Virus record (IMG/VR): IMGVR_UViG_3300035670_000112
Span: 1-64,000 of that record
Length of the DNA stretch: 64,000 nt
Reading direction: 5' to 3' (one strand)
Source: a virus
Shown here: positions 41,801 to 51,972 of the stretch, one piece after another
How positions within the stretch are numbered: position 1 is the first letter of the stretch
How the letters are laid out: each line of letters starts with the position of its first letter
Translations under genes and position numbers: made by a program
The notes under the pieces: generated by a model
Seen by the model: the letters and a program-made list of their open reading frames with translations, nothing else
What the model was told of the DNA's origin: nothing
Databases searched by the model: none

Positions 41801-44296
41801 AAGCTCATCATCGTACATCCCATTCGCAAATGCACCTCTCATATGGTCAAGTCTGTTCAATATGCCCTCCGCTTCATCCTCAGCATGTGCAATGAACTTG
41901 ATGATGCCCTGAGTGACCCTTCCCTGCTTGAGTTTGGGATCCTTCTCAGTAAGGTCCTTTTCAATGGCCCTTATGAGTTCCTTCTCCTTGACATAGTATG
42001 GACCAGTACCTTTTATCTTCATTGCCTGAACCCTTGTCTTGAGTCCGTTCAATGCTGTCTCGAGTTCCTTGGTCATACCATCGAGCATCCTTGAGTTCCT
42101 GAACATCTTTCTGTCTATCTGAAAGAACTGCTGGTCCTCTCCAGCCTGTATACGTTCCTTTATGGCAGCAGGATTCTCCATCACACTCTTTGATATGGCA
42201 TCCAAACTTTCACGGATCCTCCTTTCCTTCAATGCACTTCCCACTGAGAACATTCCGATGAAGGCATTCAATATCCTTTTCAGCAATGTCTTCCATTTAG
42301 GGGTCGCATCTATGTTGAACTCTGAGATCATGGAGTCCGTGAGCATCTTGCCTACGATCTCCATTCTCACTCTTTTCCTGTCATTGCCATAGGCCTCCAT
42401 ATATTGTTCGGAGTACTTTTTCCAGTAATTGGTCTCCTCGATCAATGATAACGCCTCCACTATACGTGGATCATCCTTCATCGCATATACTATGAAGTGG
42501 CTGACCTCCTCTGTAAGGGTGTCATATCTCTGGGAACCTTCTTTCACCGCTATCACCTTTCTCATCATGTCGGCAACTGCTGATGCGGTCAATTCCTTTC
42601 CATACTTCTTCTCATACCATTTTCTGTACTCCTCATAGTTGACCAATGATATTCCGAGTTCTGACATTATGGAAAGCATCCTATTGTCAAGTGCAGTGTC
42701 CACAGGACGTGATCCCTCCTCCTGCTGGAACAATGTTGAACGGGGATCTATCTTTATGTAGAATATCTCCCTTCCCTTCTCCCCGAACTTGTTGGCCCTA
42801 TGTACAGTGACAGCATTGTACCCCAGTTGACGGTTCACTCTGCCCACCTTGTTGACAGCATCCACATAACCGTTCTTTGTGATCATCAACCCTTCATTGT
42901 ATCTCTTTATACCGTATGATCTCAGAAGCTCATTCTCGATATCTGCCACTGTATTGAGAGAAGGTTCTTGAAAGAATACAGGAGTTTGACCTCTTTCAGT
43001 AAATCTTTTAAATCCTTCTATGTCTTGTTTACTTCCTAATATGTGAATATTATCAGCATCTAAAATAACTAATTGAGCATTATCATTTATAAATAATTCT
43101 TTACCTTGAAAAAAAGAATCTATTTTTGTTTCTTCAATAAAGTCTTTTATAAAATTAGTATTATAGTTTGAAGCTAAAAATAATCTTTGATAAATACTAT
43201 TTACTGTATTTTTACCATATATATTAGGTTTAATTTCTTTCTTTTCAATTTCTTTAATTATGTCATTATAACTTTCTTCGTCAATATATTTTTTAAACTT
43301 ATCAACTATACTCAAAGATTTTTCTTCAGAAATGGTTTCTGCAAATGTTTGTGAAATTGTATTTTTAACATTTACAATTGCAGATATTACTGTTGGAGAA
43401 GTACCTTGTTTAAATTCCCCTTTTAAATACCTTTCTACTTTTTGTCTGTTATTTAAAAAATAATGACCTATACTAATTCTATCACCTGTAAAAATGTTAC
43501 TAAAATTAAATTTATCAAACTTGCCATGTGGAGTACCATGATAAACAATATCCTTTACTTTACTATCAGGAAATATAGTATCTAAATATTGAGAATAAGC
43601 TTGTAGTGCTTGTTGTTTTTGTTGTGGAGTTATTTGAGTAGCTGTCGTTAATTCTTGTTGTGCTAATTTTAATCCTTCTAAAAATGCCTTATCTATTAAT
43701 TCATTAGTATTATGAGTAAAGTTTTCGTATTGTAAAAGTTTTTTAGTTGCTTCTGAATTAGGATTTTGTTTAAAACTTTCTACTACAAGTTTTTTCATTA
43801 AACCTAAGCTATCAGCAGCTTTCATTTCTGCAACAGTTCCTTTACCTCTTATTTTGCTACCATGTCCACCTATTTTATTATAAGCATCATAAGTAGCCTT
43901 ATCAAAACTTCCAGATTTATTAGATTGATAAGCATGTTCCACGCTACCATATTCTTTGCCTTCCCAATTAAATTTTCTTGGCGCTAAGTTAGACAATATA
44001 CGAGTTGAAGAATTAGACTCAGCTTGCCCCCAATAAACATTTATAGTTCCTTTAGTCTGTACTGTATTATCAAACCCTAAAGCTTCATATACTTGATTAG
44101 CTAATTCAGGATTAGAATCAAATAGTTCTTGTACTCCTTCCTTTACTCCCATTAACTCACTTGCTGATGGAAATTGATCGGAATTGTTTCTTTGTTGCCA
44201 TAATGCAACTTCGGCCCTCAATATTGCAGGGTTTATTCCAGTTGATCTCTGAAGTGCTATGAATTCAGGATGTGAAGTGTTGATACAGATCGACAT
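38879..44296 (-). CDS. Giant virion-cargo protein with NADAR and ADP-ribosyltransferase-like domains
   Basis: 1,805 residues. Residues about 84-195 (VYWGQ...LSNLAPRKFNWEGKEYGSVEHAYQ...GGHGSKIRGK) have the NADAR/YbiA pattern, an N-glycosidase family active on NAD/ADP-ribose-type linkages. Residues about 245-425 (VKDIVYHGTPHGKFDKF...ISIGHYFLNN...LDADNIHILG) match the ADP-ribosyltransferase-like domain found in polyvalent phage proteins. The remaining 1,350 residues are helical and charged and resemble the giant cargo proteins of crAss-like phages. Codons 30 to about 447 are much more AT-rich than the rest, so this part was probably inserted. ATGA overlap with the RNA polymerase gene suggests co-delivery with it. 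Confidence 0.8.
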   Translation of the reverse strand: MSICINTSHPEFIALQRSTGINPAILRAEVALWQQRNNSDQFPSASELMGVKEGVQELFDSNPELANQVYEALGFDNTVQTKGTINVYWGQAESNSSTRILSNLAPRKFNWEGKEYGSVEHAYQSNKSGSFDKATYDAYNKIGGHGSKIRGKGTVAEMKAADSLGLMKKLVVESFKQNPNSEATKKLLQYENFTHNTNELIDKAFLEGLKLAQQELTTATQITPQQKQQALQAYSQYLDTIFPDSKVKDIVYHGTPHGKFDKFNFSNIFTGDRISIGHYFLNNRQKVERYLKGEFKQGTSPTVISAIVNVKNTISQTFAETISEEKSLSIVDKFKKYIDEESYNDIIKEIEKKEIKPNIYGKNTVNSIYQRLFLASNYNTNFIKDFIEETKIDSFFQGKELFINDNAQLVILDADNIHILGSKQDIEGFKRFTERGQTPVFFQEPSLNTVADIENELLRSYGIKRYNEGLMITKNGYVDAVNKVGRVNRQLGYNAVTVHRANKFGEKGREIFYIKIDPRSTLFQQEEGSRPVDTALDNRMLSIMSELGISLVNYEEYRKWYEKKYGKELTASAVADMMRKVIAVKEGSQRYDTLTEEVSHFIVYAMKDDPRIVEALSLIEETNYWKKYSEQYMEAYGNDRKRVRMEIVGKMLTDSMISEFNIDATPKWKTLLKRILNAFIGMFSVGSALKERRIRESLDAISKSVMENPAAIKERIQAGEDQQFFQIDRKMFRNSRMLDGMTKELETALNGLKTRVQAMKIKGTGPYYVKEKELIRAIEKDLTEKDPKLKQGRVTQGIIKFIAHAEDEAEGILNRLDHMRGAFANGMYDDELAQFADVVNDMYKYLHIYRPLVSSLLVETRSDMRTQKRSGAQEADLQHHVALIEALENINSGITQMDNDYSYYSRSIYVYTMKPFLEAYYKDKRMTPEERDAAVERELEELMKITDPSFISADINWYNKELVSLAESPDQLLALTDRLVKDRILAAQRQTYDDMQYLFRLDDELKASGVADTAWMYERDSTGKPTGNLVTRYNMSQYNESKKLFYEELHRRLGLPEDPIERLRIRKRDINIDQEYIESENEWYERNNDLNPDFKNIIADKERRFIEQELKFQKDIDRYYEVRSAHPTTWQTYLIKNDLHIAKGVKRAMNSLNRWKNDRIWEDMNGNVRFRKEFAVPKASIYSNPQFDDIMNSAAKKRYYEGYMDRRSRMNSHMNDTYRNSPLAPQIRKDLVERTLSEGGLKAVKESLVETLTKVEDDTAYGLKHFDVTGKVIKSVPIYYSTRLKDTNDLSLDATSSLVLYANMMNRHRNLTHIQSVIEIGDHVMRSRKVADAGLLSKFASLKGTPESREGGNIYDRYRSYIDMIYYGETKNDRHVPSSKAIDALTKYTAINKLGLNIFAGLSNVTLGNALVREEAFAKQYVTHEDLSKARKAYWQAGREGIAGLMGDSGNLTSSNKLRLFLERFDALQDFESRVSSVNADRGKWGRMFKESSFFLLNHLGEHQMQSRMALALAYNRKLMGPDGNEISLYDALVVENGRLELIDGVKNLDGSEVTDIDMDNFSLKIQAVNQKLHGIYNTNDRSAIQRYALGRAAMLFRKWIPSGINRRFESPYKSYTLNEEIEGMYYTLGARFMTALWNEIKAGQFSLATSKEIYDRMTPMQQANMRRSMIEVGYFLAATVFAGILTGLAGDDDDNWFLNMAAYQAQRFSTDLGIFIPVWNATEITAIVQSPSAALDQLDSILSITKTIDPSAIFSDDDFFKEYKAGRNKGTLKLQVWANRQIPLYETVTDWFYPEERLKYFISL
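42958..44215 (-). other. AT-rich inserted segment encoding NADAR and ART-like domains
   Basis: Within the giant gene, base composition shifts sharply towards A and T over about 1.26 kb, with Bacteroidota-host-like codons, and returns to the phage norm on both sides. The reading frame is intact across both borders. Seen directly in the sequence; horizontal acquisition is the inference. Confidence 0.7.
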
Positions 44297-47200
44297 TACT
44301 GACAGGTTCTTTTCTGGTTACGCATCATTTCCTTGGTCTCATCTGGAAGAGCATTGAACTCCTCCTGAGTTATGTTGTTCTCTTCCATTATCATCATATC
44401 GATGTCTTCATTGGATACAGAAGTGAGGGTCACATCTGCACTGACCTTCTTTGTTGTTACAGGAACCTTACTCTCCTTCAGTTCCATGATCTTTTCGAAC
44501 ATGCTCTTCACGTTCTTCCCTGAACCTATACGTTCCCTCAACTGTTGAAGTTGTTCTGGACTCAATCCCTGTATGCTCTTGAACAGAGGATGTGATATCA
44601 TCGCTCCTTCCAAAGGTGCTATACTGTCAATGTCGAATCCTGGAAGTATATCGGATATTGTCAATACCGCCTCTGCCGCATCTACAGGTTTCACTGCTCT
44701 ATCCTTTATCCTTGTAGGGGTGGCAGAGGGTTTTCTGGTGGAAACTATCTGAGTATATGTCATGGTATCGGACATTGCATTGTCATAATTGAACTCAAGG
44801 AACTCATTGTTTGAACCCAACAGAGGTACTTCCCTGTATATGGCATCATCCCTTTCGATAGAGTGGAACACCATCAGTGCCGACCTCATCTGTCCTTTCG
44901 TCTTCAATACCGTCCTTATGAACTCCAACGGTTGCTTCTCAGTGTTATTGACCTTGTTCAGAGGTACCTTCACATATGTCACTCCCTCACTTACCATGAA
45001 GATACTGTCCGCATTACTGGTATCGAAGTACTTGATGAATGGAAGACTGCGGTACATGTTCCTTATTATCTGAGAGGATATCTCCTTGGATATATTCACG
45101 GATCTCTCATCATCGAACATGTTCCTATTGAACTGATTCTCCATATACTGTGTGAAGTATATGCCGTTATCGTCCTTCAATTCTGCCCAGTACATGGTAG
45201 GCAGAATGTCACTCAGCTTGCTCGGAGAGGTCACGAACCCTGTTGCAAATATGGAATATGCTGCAATGTCGTTCGCAAGTGATGATACTTTGGGATCCAC
45301 ATCACGCAACATTGAAAGGAACTCCATCTTGATAGACTGCATCTGTGTCGCATCGATACCTGTACGGTTCATCCTTATCACCTTCATACCTGATACATTC
45401 TCTGAGGGGATGACGTTCAGATACTTCAACAGTGGGATATAGGGGCTTTCAGGGTTCTCATTCATGAAAGTTGTAATGGCAGTCGGGGTATCATTGATCA
45501 CCCGTTGGAACTCAGATGCTCTGAAAGGTCCGAATGATGATGCCAGTGCTGATGATATCGCATAGTGCATAAGGTTGACCGTCTCTGGCTGTATCCTCTG
45601 TCCCAATGGAAGGGAGGCCTTCATAGCATTCTTGACCGTATGATAGATGGATTCACCATATCTGTCGGTGTAAGGTATGCCAGTTGAATTGTATATGTCT
45701 GCCAAGGATGCCTCAAGTCCTCTCTCTCTGAATGCTGCAGACCATCTGATAGGGTTGGACTCCACCATTGAAAGGAGTTCTCTCACCCCGTAAACGATGC
45801 CTAACTCCTCAGCATTGAGTATGGTATCGACATCATCGAGTTTACTGAGCGTATGTGCAACTGTCGGACCAGCGGCATTCTTGATGGAATCGTATCTCAT
45901 TGCACGTGTCATAGGTGCAACAACACCTGTCGACACCTCTGCAACCCTTTTGAGCAACCTGTAGACGGCAAGTGAATTGACAAGTTCCAGATCGGTCATT
46001 GCCGATACATCCTTTTCACCCATCTTCACAAGGTCCATTATGCTTCCTGTGCGTGTAGTAGGATCGAACTTCAATGCCTTTGTGCTCAAGTAGTTCACCA
46101 TTTCATCATATGCAGCACGTCCCCGTCTTCTGATATACTCATCAGTGATATCATCCATACCTGAAAGGTCGAGTCTGTCCACGGAACGGGCTCCTTTGGT
46201 AGCTCTGATGACCTGTGGAGTATTGAAGAACAGTACAGATGCCTCAAGGCCGAAACCCATTCTGACAAGGGTGGCTATCATATCAGCGGTCACCATGGTT
46301 ATATTGAGGAATGATGCCACAGGATCCTTTCCGTTATCTACCGCAGCCGCAAGGAACTCCTTCAGCTTCACAAGGTCATCGAATGTGGTACCTTCGTCCT
46401 TTCCACTCAGACTTATCTTCTCCATCCCGTTGAATTTCAAAGGATATTTGAGTGTTACGTTACCTTGCATGACAAGTGCCTGATTGGACACATGGTTTGC
46501 AAATATACCGATAAGTCCGTTACCCGTCATATTCCTTTCAAATACTTCCCTTGAGGTTGAGTTCAACAGAGGGTTCAGAGTGTCGGTACCCATGGAATCC
46601 TTCTCGGTCTTTTTCGGGGAAACCTCCTTTACAAGTGCCTTGAGCGTCTCAAAGCCTCCAGGAGTGGTTATCTCCTTTGCAGTCCTTGCATCTGAGAGTA
46701 CAGAGAATGCAATGTCCAATTTCAGATTGTCCCTTGATGCCTTTGTTTCCATCCCTGATGGTACCTTTCTGAGACTGTACTTTCTGAATGTACCCGTATC
46801 CTCATCAAAGGCAATTCCTTCCTTATTGGCAAATTCCCTACGTGAACGGAGTTCATCGAAGTCTGGGATCTCCTTCCTTACGATATCCCTCTTGAGTTTG
46901 GAAGACCATTGCATGGTCGATATGTATGACTGGAATCTCTCCTCAGCACCTTCCACCTCTGAACTGTACTCCTCTATGTTGTAAAGGATACCGTACAGTT
47001 TATCGATGTCAAAGTCAAGACCTGCTATCTTGGTGGCCTCCTCTGGAAGGATGATCTGCCCCCCTACACCCTGTGGAAGGAAACCTATGATCTTGATATG
47101 GAACATCGAATACTTGTGCTCTGTAGGTATACGGTAGAAGACTGCTTTCAGTATATCAGGGTCCACTCCCTCTATCTTCGATATGTCTATGATACCATTC

Positions 47201-50200
47201 TTGTCGGCATAACGTTCCAACGAACTCAATGTGACTGGAAGGATCGCTTCAAAATACTCTATGGATCTACCGTCCTCGCTCCATTTTATCTCAGGCTTCC
47301 TATAACCTTTCTCGGAGCCCTTTTCAAAACCGTATGAGGTGGCATTGTACAATGATGCACCTGCTCCCTTGTTGGTCTTCTGTTTGGTGACCCTGTTCTT
47401 GAAGAAGGAATTCATCATGGTCTCCACATCATAGGCTATGCTCGGATGCCACAATGGAAGTACCGTAGTGTTCTCAGATCTTACGAGTTCACCATCCTTC
47501 TCCACATAGTATCCCTGATGGGCGGTTGCCCAATCGAGTGCCGTGAGAAGATCATCAGGCTTCTCATTCTCTATGGCCTGCTGTCTCAATGCCTCGACTA
47601 TCTTCGTATTGTCTGGATTACCGTCAGCATCAGTGAACAATTTCTTCAGTTCATCGTATGATTCCTGTACGTTACGGTACAGTGCCTCATTGTAAAGTCT
47701 GAGTATCTCCGCACCCTCTGTAGGGACCCCGTTCAACATATAGGTATGAAAAGGATCGACATTCTCCACGACAAGTTTACGGTACTGTGTACCTTCCAGT
47801 ATGTTGGTATCAAGATGGTGTTCAGGGGTAAGTTGCTGTCTACGGTAATCTGCATTCCTGAATCTATGGACATCCTCTTTTACAGCAGCTTCTATTGAAT
47901 CCACTGCCTTGAACTTTCCTACCTTGACTGCAGAGGTGAACATGATTGAGTCTGTGATCCTCTTACTGGGATCGTATGTCCATGTTCCGTCAGCTTTGAA
48001 CACGTATCCGAACTTTGACATCATCGCCTCGAGTTTCGGACTTCCTACTGCCATTGCAGGGGTGATCAGCGTTTCTGAGTTCTTATGCTGTACAGGATTT
48101 ATTCTTACGTGACCAGTCACTGGATCTATTGTCCTTGAATGGAGGAACTGGAACGGTTTTATAGGTTGATGTATGTGTCTGCTACCTATGTGTCGCATAG
48201 GATCACCGTTCACAAGTCCTGTATAGAATTCATATTTCTCCTCATTGAGTCCGTTGAATCCCAATTCCAACTGCATTGCACGTATGGGATCTATGATGGT
48301 GGCAGCATCGGTCTCATTGAGTTCAGAGAATGCCTTTACAATACTTTCCCTGTCAGGATTGTCCCTGTGTATCCTTTCAATGTTCCTTATACCGTCAGAC
48401 ACCACATCTGAAATGTCAGCAGGGTCGTTCACATACAGTACACTGTACTCAGGGGCTATCCTTACGATATTCCCGTCCCTTGATGTGAACATGTTGGACT
48501 GATGGGCATTCATGTAATCACCAGGTGACCAGATCTCCTTGATACGTTTGAATACATCGGTATAGTCCACCCTGCTGTCCCTGCTCTTATAGAATGCAGG
48601 GTCACCTCCGAAGGTGAACAGGGTCTGAAGGTTCATAGCCAATGAATTGTGGAGGTATGACGATATGTTACGGTCGAATGATTCAGGGTCCATGAACCTT
48701 GAATCTATCAGACCAGTGTTGTCGAAGATGGTACCGTTCTCCTCTGCAAGGATCCTCTCAGTGTACAGGGACTTCAGTTCACTCTCTATGATCTTCGGTA
48801 TCTCAGCCCCGACCGCATCTATCACCTGTTGGTCATCCTTCAGGTCCTTGATATTCTCATTGAGCGATCTGAAAACCTGAAAGTAGAGTCCATTGAGAAG
48901 CATGTTGACTGGAATGTCATTCAACTGCTCAGGTATGCGTGCCTTCTCACTGTATGATTTTTTGCTGTCCTTCTGATCCTTCAACCATGTGTTATACTCC
49001 TGCTTGACGGGTTGTATCCTCGATCTCAACCATTTTATCCTGTTCCACTCCTGAAGTGCAGAATCGATTATCGCCTGTCTGGACTCATCGATGTCCATCT
49101 TTTTGATCTTGATGAGTGCAGCAGATGTGGAATCCGATAGTATGGGCATAAGGAATATGCCGTTCGATTTAGGCGAAGTGGCATCATCGGCAATATTGAA
49201 ATATGCGTTGATCCTGAATGCCTCGAGTTCCTGTCCTGTGAGTTCTGAGTATTCCGTTCCCTTCCTCCTCTTCTCAGATTTGAGAGAATCCATCACACCC
49301 AGCTCCATCGACATTGCAACATCTCTGTCCATCATCATTCTGAAGAACGGAGAGGTTGAATAGAACGGATCCTCCATGTATGAATCTATGGTGGCCATTC
49401 TTGTGGCATTGTCAACTGTGGAGATGTTGCCTCTGAGATTCTGCATGAACCTTGATTGCAGGAGTGAGTATATCATCTCACCTGCACCGCTTCTGAAAGA
49501 GTGCTGATATGCCTGAGGAAAGACCTCCTGATAGACCTTGAGAATGGAATTGAGTGCCTTATCATTGTCAATGGTGCTTACGAACGGATTGTTACCCGTC
49601 TGTATCCTCTTCATATAGTATATGATGTTGGGAGCGAATGATTCAACGAATCTTCTCTTACCCCCAGGAATGGCATCCTGATCGTCAGGTATGGAGAACA
49701 TCATGTTTATCTCCCTTTTGGTCAGAGGTAGATTCAGGAGTTTCATAAGATTGTATACCTTCTGAGCGTCCTCCCTTGATATGGGACCTTCCTTCTCCAA
49801 TGGATCCCTGTTGATGTTCCTCTTGTAATCATCCCTCAATCTCTCAAATTCAGATATGCGTTCACTCAGATCCCCTGATACCTTCTCAGTGGATGGATCG
49901 TAGAACTTTGAATCATAGAAGGACTGCAACCATTGTTTCCTCATGTCACGTGTCATGTCACGATGGTTCGCATAGAATATCTTTGACCTTCCCTTCTCAT
50001 TGCTCACTATGAAGAATGGAGTGAAGGTACGTTGGGCAACATTGACCCAGAACTCTGTTATCACATGAGGGTCCTGCGTCATTGCGGTCGTTATGACCTT
50101 GTAACCTGGATTGAGCTTCACAAGCTCATCCAGTCTTGACAGCATGGTATCGACATTGGGAGAACCAGATATCTTCGATGCTATCGTATTGTAAACATTT

Positions 50201-51972
50201 GACGGATTCTCGAAAACGGTCATCCCTCCGAACTTGACACCTTTCAACGGTATCATGGAGAACATCGCCTTCGCCTTCTGAGAGAATTTCTCCCTGCCTG
50301 AAAGGAACTTGTCCTTTACAGCCCATGATTCCACCTGTTCCTCATCTTCCTCCATTATGCCCACCTCATCGATGGCATCAGAGGTCTTTGAGGCATCAGA
50401 CATGTCATAGGTCATGTTTATACCGTAGTACTTGAGGTATCTTGCCGCCTTTACGGACAGTTTCCTCATTGTAAGGGTACCGTCCGCATTGACAGTCCCT
50501 ATGGAGTTGAGTGTGCGTTCAAGTACCTTTCTGTCACTCTCATTCCTCTTGAGTGCCATGGAGTTCTGAATGACCCTGTGAACATTGGCATACAGTCCAT
50601 TCAATGACAATGCAGGGTTTCTGGTCCTCTTCCCTCTCTTTATGATCTCCTTTATCAGATCCGCATCTGAAAGGCTCTCCATACCGTAAAGACTTCTGTA
50701 CTTGGGAAGTACGGTATTTATGAGGATACCGTTCATCAGACGTTTCGCATACTCCTCCTCCCTTATGTTGAGATACGTGGTACTGTCCACAGACCTGAAT
50801 CTTGTGACATCCCTTTTGAACTTCACTCCTCCGAATCTCTTCACGATGCCCTTATTGTACAGACCTCTGCTCACTCTGTACATGTAATCGTTCATGGACG
50901 CAGCACCTTTGATACCAGTGCGTTCAGCAAGGATGCTTATGATATGCCACAGTCTTCTGAAAAGATCGAGGACATTCTCTGGAAGACCCCTCTCTTCCTT
51001 TGCCTGTGACAGTTGATATTCCATGAAACGGTCTGCCCAGTATTCCTCAATACCTATGGCACCTTTTGCAAATCTCTCACCTGCATCTATTATGGAAGCA
51101 CGTTCCACATCATTCAAGAGTGTATGGAATACAACGTGAAACGCCTCGTGATAGAGTGTACCGGTCTTTGCCTGCTGTGATATGAATACCGCTGAGTTCC
51201 TGAAAAGTCCCCATAGTTCTGGACTTGCCTTACCTGCAATGGATCTCAGATCAGCAAGTACTGTCAATGGTACACCTGGATAATTCTCCTTGAACCACTG
51301 TGTCTCCTTCTGTTCATCCCACAGTTCATAGCTTCCGTCAGTATCAATCACCTCACGTGAACGTTCATCGATGTCCTCATCGAACTCCGATATCGTATCA
51401 TTGAAATCAGGTATGTCATCCGATGGAGTGGTCACATCGATGGTCGGACCAGTTTGTTCAAACGGTATCTCAGGTTCACCCTTTCTCTTCAATATGGCTC
51501 TCCCTACAGGACCTTCTGAGGATACCTCCTTTCCGTTGGATGCACCTTCAGGTGTTATGTTTATGATCCTTCCGTCCTCTGTAAGTGCATACACCTCACC
51601 ATTGAATTCGAATTTCTCATAGCTCACATACTTTGATTTCAGATGTGCCTTGTTGATGAGTCTGATGTCCTTTACAGGGTCGAGTACTCTGCCGTTGTTG
51701 GTGAAGGACACCTCACCGTTCTCCATATTGACAGTGACATTGAACTTCTGTGTACCATCCTTGTCAATGGTCAGTCTCTTCACATTCTTTGAAGGTGCTG
51801 CCAGAGGAACGTTCACTGCAACAGGCTTGATCTGCCTTGCAGGCATGTCCTTTATAAGGGACCTCTTTATCCTTCCTGAGGATGCAAGTGTTTCCAATTC
51901 ACCATCAAGAAGGAGTTTTGCAAACTCCTCAAAACTGTATCTTCTACCTCCGTAACTTATTACACAGCTCAT
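44296..51972 (-). CDS. Giant single-chain RNA polymerase of crAss-like type
   Basis: 2,558 residues. DFDIDK at residues 1653-1658 is the metal-binding D-x-D-x-D motif known in the giant crAss-like polymerase (the phi14:2 gp66 type), preceded by QGVGGQIILPEEATKIAG, as expected for a double-psi-barrel enzyme. This class is packaged in the virion, injected, and transcribes early phage genes. The N-terminal region also has a metallopeptidase-like HEAFH (about 275-279, in TLYHEAFHVVFHTLL), common in polyvalent phage proteins. The rest is unassigned. It is translated with the 1,805-residue protein downstream and follows the ferritin-like gene with a 4-nt overlap. Confidence 0.85.
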   Translation of the reverse strand: MSCVISYGGRRYSFEEFAKLLLDGELETLASSGRIKRSLIKDMPARQIKPVAVNVPLAAPSKNVKRLTIDKDGTQKFNVTVNMENGEVSFTNNGRVLDPVKDIRLINKAHLKSKYVSYEKFEFNGEVYALTEDGRIINITPEGASNGKEVSSEGPVGRAILKRKGEPEIPFEQTGPTIDVTTPSDDIPDFNDTISEFDEDIDERSREVIDTDGSYELWDEQKETQWFKENYPGVPLTVLADLRSIAGKASPELWGLFRNSAVFISQQAKTGTLYHEAFHVVFHTLLNDVERASIIDAGERFAKGAIGIEEYWADRFMEYQLSQAKEERGLPENVLDLFRRLWHIISILAERTGIKGAASMNDYMYRVSRGLYNKGIVKRFGGVKFKRDVTRFRSVDSTTYLNIREEEYAKRLMNGILINTVLPKYRSLYGMESLSDADLIKEIIKRGKRTRNPALSLNGLYANVHRVIQNSMALKRNESDRKVLERTLNSIGTVNADGTLTMRKLSVKAARYLKYYGINMTYDMSDASKTSDAIDEVGIMEEDEEQVESWAVKDKFLSGREKFSQKAKAMFSMIPLKGVKFGGMTVFENPSNVYNTIASKISGSPNVDTMLSRLDELVKLNPGYKVITTAMTQDPHVITEFWVNVAQRTFTPFFIVSNEKGRSKIFYANHRDMTRDMRKQWLQSFYDSKFYDPSTEKVSGDLSERISEFERLRDDYKRNINRDPLEKEGPISREDAQKVYNLMKLLNLPLTKREINMMFSIPDDQDAIPGGKRRFVESFAPNIIYYMKRIQTGNNPFVSTIDNDKALNSILKVYQEVFPQAYQHSFRSGAGEMIYSLLQSRFMQNLRGNISTVDNATRMATIDSYMEDPFYSTSPFFRMMMDRDVAMSMELGVMDSLKSEKRRKGTEYSELTGQELEAFRINAYFNIADDATSPKSNGIFLMPILSDSTSAALIKIKKMDIDESRQAIIDSALQEWNRIKWLRSRIQPVKQEYNTWLKDQKDSKKSYSEKARIPEQLNDIPVNMLLNGLYFQVFRSLNENIKDLKDDQQVIDAVGAEIPKIIESELKSLYTERILAEENGTIFDNTGLIDSRFMDPESFDRNISSYLHNSLAMNLQTLFTFGGDPAFYKSRDSRVDYTDVFKRIKEIWSPGDYMNAHQSNMFTSRDGNIVRIAPEYSVLYVNDPADISDVVSDGIRNIERIHRDNPDRESIVKAFSELNETDAATIIDPIRAMQLELGFNGLNEEKYEFYTGLVNGDPMRHIGSRHIHQPIKPFQFLHSRTIDPVTGHVRINPVQHKNSETLITPAMAVGSPKLEAMMSKFGYVFKADGTWTYDPSKRITDSIMFTSAVKVGKFKAVDSIEAAVKEDVHRFRNADYRRQQLTPEHHLDTNILEGTQYRKLVVENVDPFHTYMLNGVPTEGAEILRLYNEALYRNVQESYDELKKLFTDADGNPDNTKIVEALRQQAIENEKPDDLLTALDWATAHQGYYVEKDGELVRSENTTVLPLWHPSIAYDVETMMNSFFKNRVTKQKTNKGAGASLYNATSYGFEKGSEKGYRKPEIKWSEDGRSIEYFEAILPVTLSSLERYADKNGIIDISKIEGVDPDILKAVFYRIPTEHKYSMFHIKIIGFLPQGVGGQIILPEEATKIAGLDFDIDKLYGILYNIEEYSSEVEGAEERFQSYISTMQWSSKLKRDIVRKEIPDFDELRSRREFANKEGIAFDEDTGTFRKYSLRKVPSGMETKASRDNLKLDIAFSVLSDARTAKEITTPGGFETLKALVKEVSPKKTEKDSMGTDTLNPLLNSTSREVFERNMTGNGLIGIFANHVSNQALVMQGNVTLKYPLKFNGMEKISLSGKDEGTTFDDLVKLKEFLAAAVDNGKDPVASFLNITMVTADMIATLVRMGFGLEASVLFFNTPQVIRATKGARSVDRLDLSGMDDITDEYIRRRGRAAYDEMVNYLSTKALKFDPTTRTGSIMDLVKMGEKDVSAMTDLELVNSLAVYRLLKRVAEVSTGVVAPMTRAMRYDSIKNAAGPTVAHTLSKLDDVDTILNAEELGIVYGVRELLSMVESNPIRWSAAFRERGLEASLADIYNSTGIPYTDRYGESIYHTVKNAMKASLPLGQRIQPETVNLMHYAISSALASSFGPFRASEFQRVINDTPTAITTFMNENPESPYIPLLKYLNVIPSENVSGMKVIRMNRTGIDATQMQSIKMEFLSMLRDVDPKVSSLANDIAAYSIFATGFVTSPSKLSDILPTMYWAELKDDNGIYFTQYMENQFNRNMFDDERSVNISKEISSQIIRNMYRSLPFIKYFDTSNADSIFMVSEGVTYVKVPLNKVNNTEKQPLEFIRTVLKTKGQMRSALMVFHSIERDDAIYREVPLLGSNNEFLEFNYDNAMSDTMTYTQIVSTRKPSATPTRIKDRAVKPVDAAEAVLTISDILPGFDIDSIAPLEGAMISHPLFKSIQGLSPEQLQQLRERIGSGKNVKSMFEKIMELKESKVPVTTKKVSADVTLTSVSNEDIDMMIMEENNITQEEFNALPDETKEMMRNQKRTCQ

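Noticed and set aside
42958-44215. AT-rich insert as an intein or intron
   Set aside because: No intein splice motifs (Cys/Ser start, His-Asn end) and the frame encodes recognisable NADAR and ART-like domains; it reads as a domain insertion.
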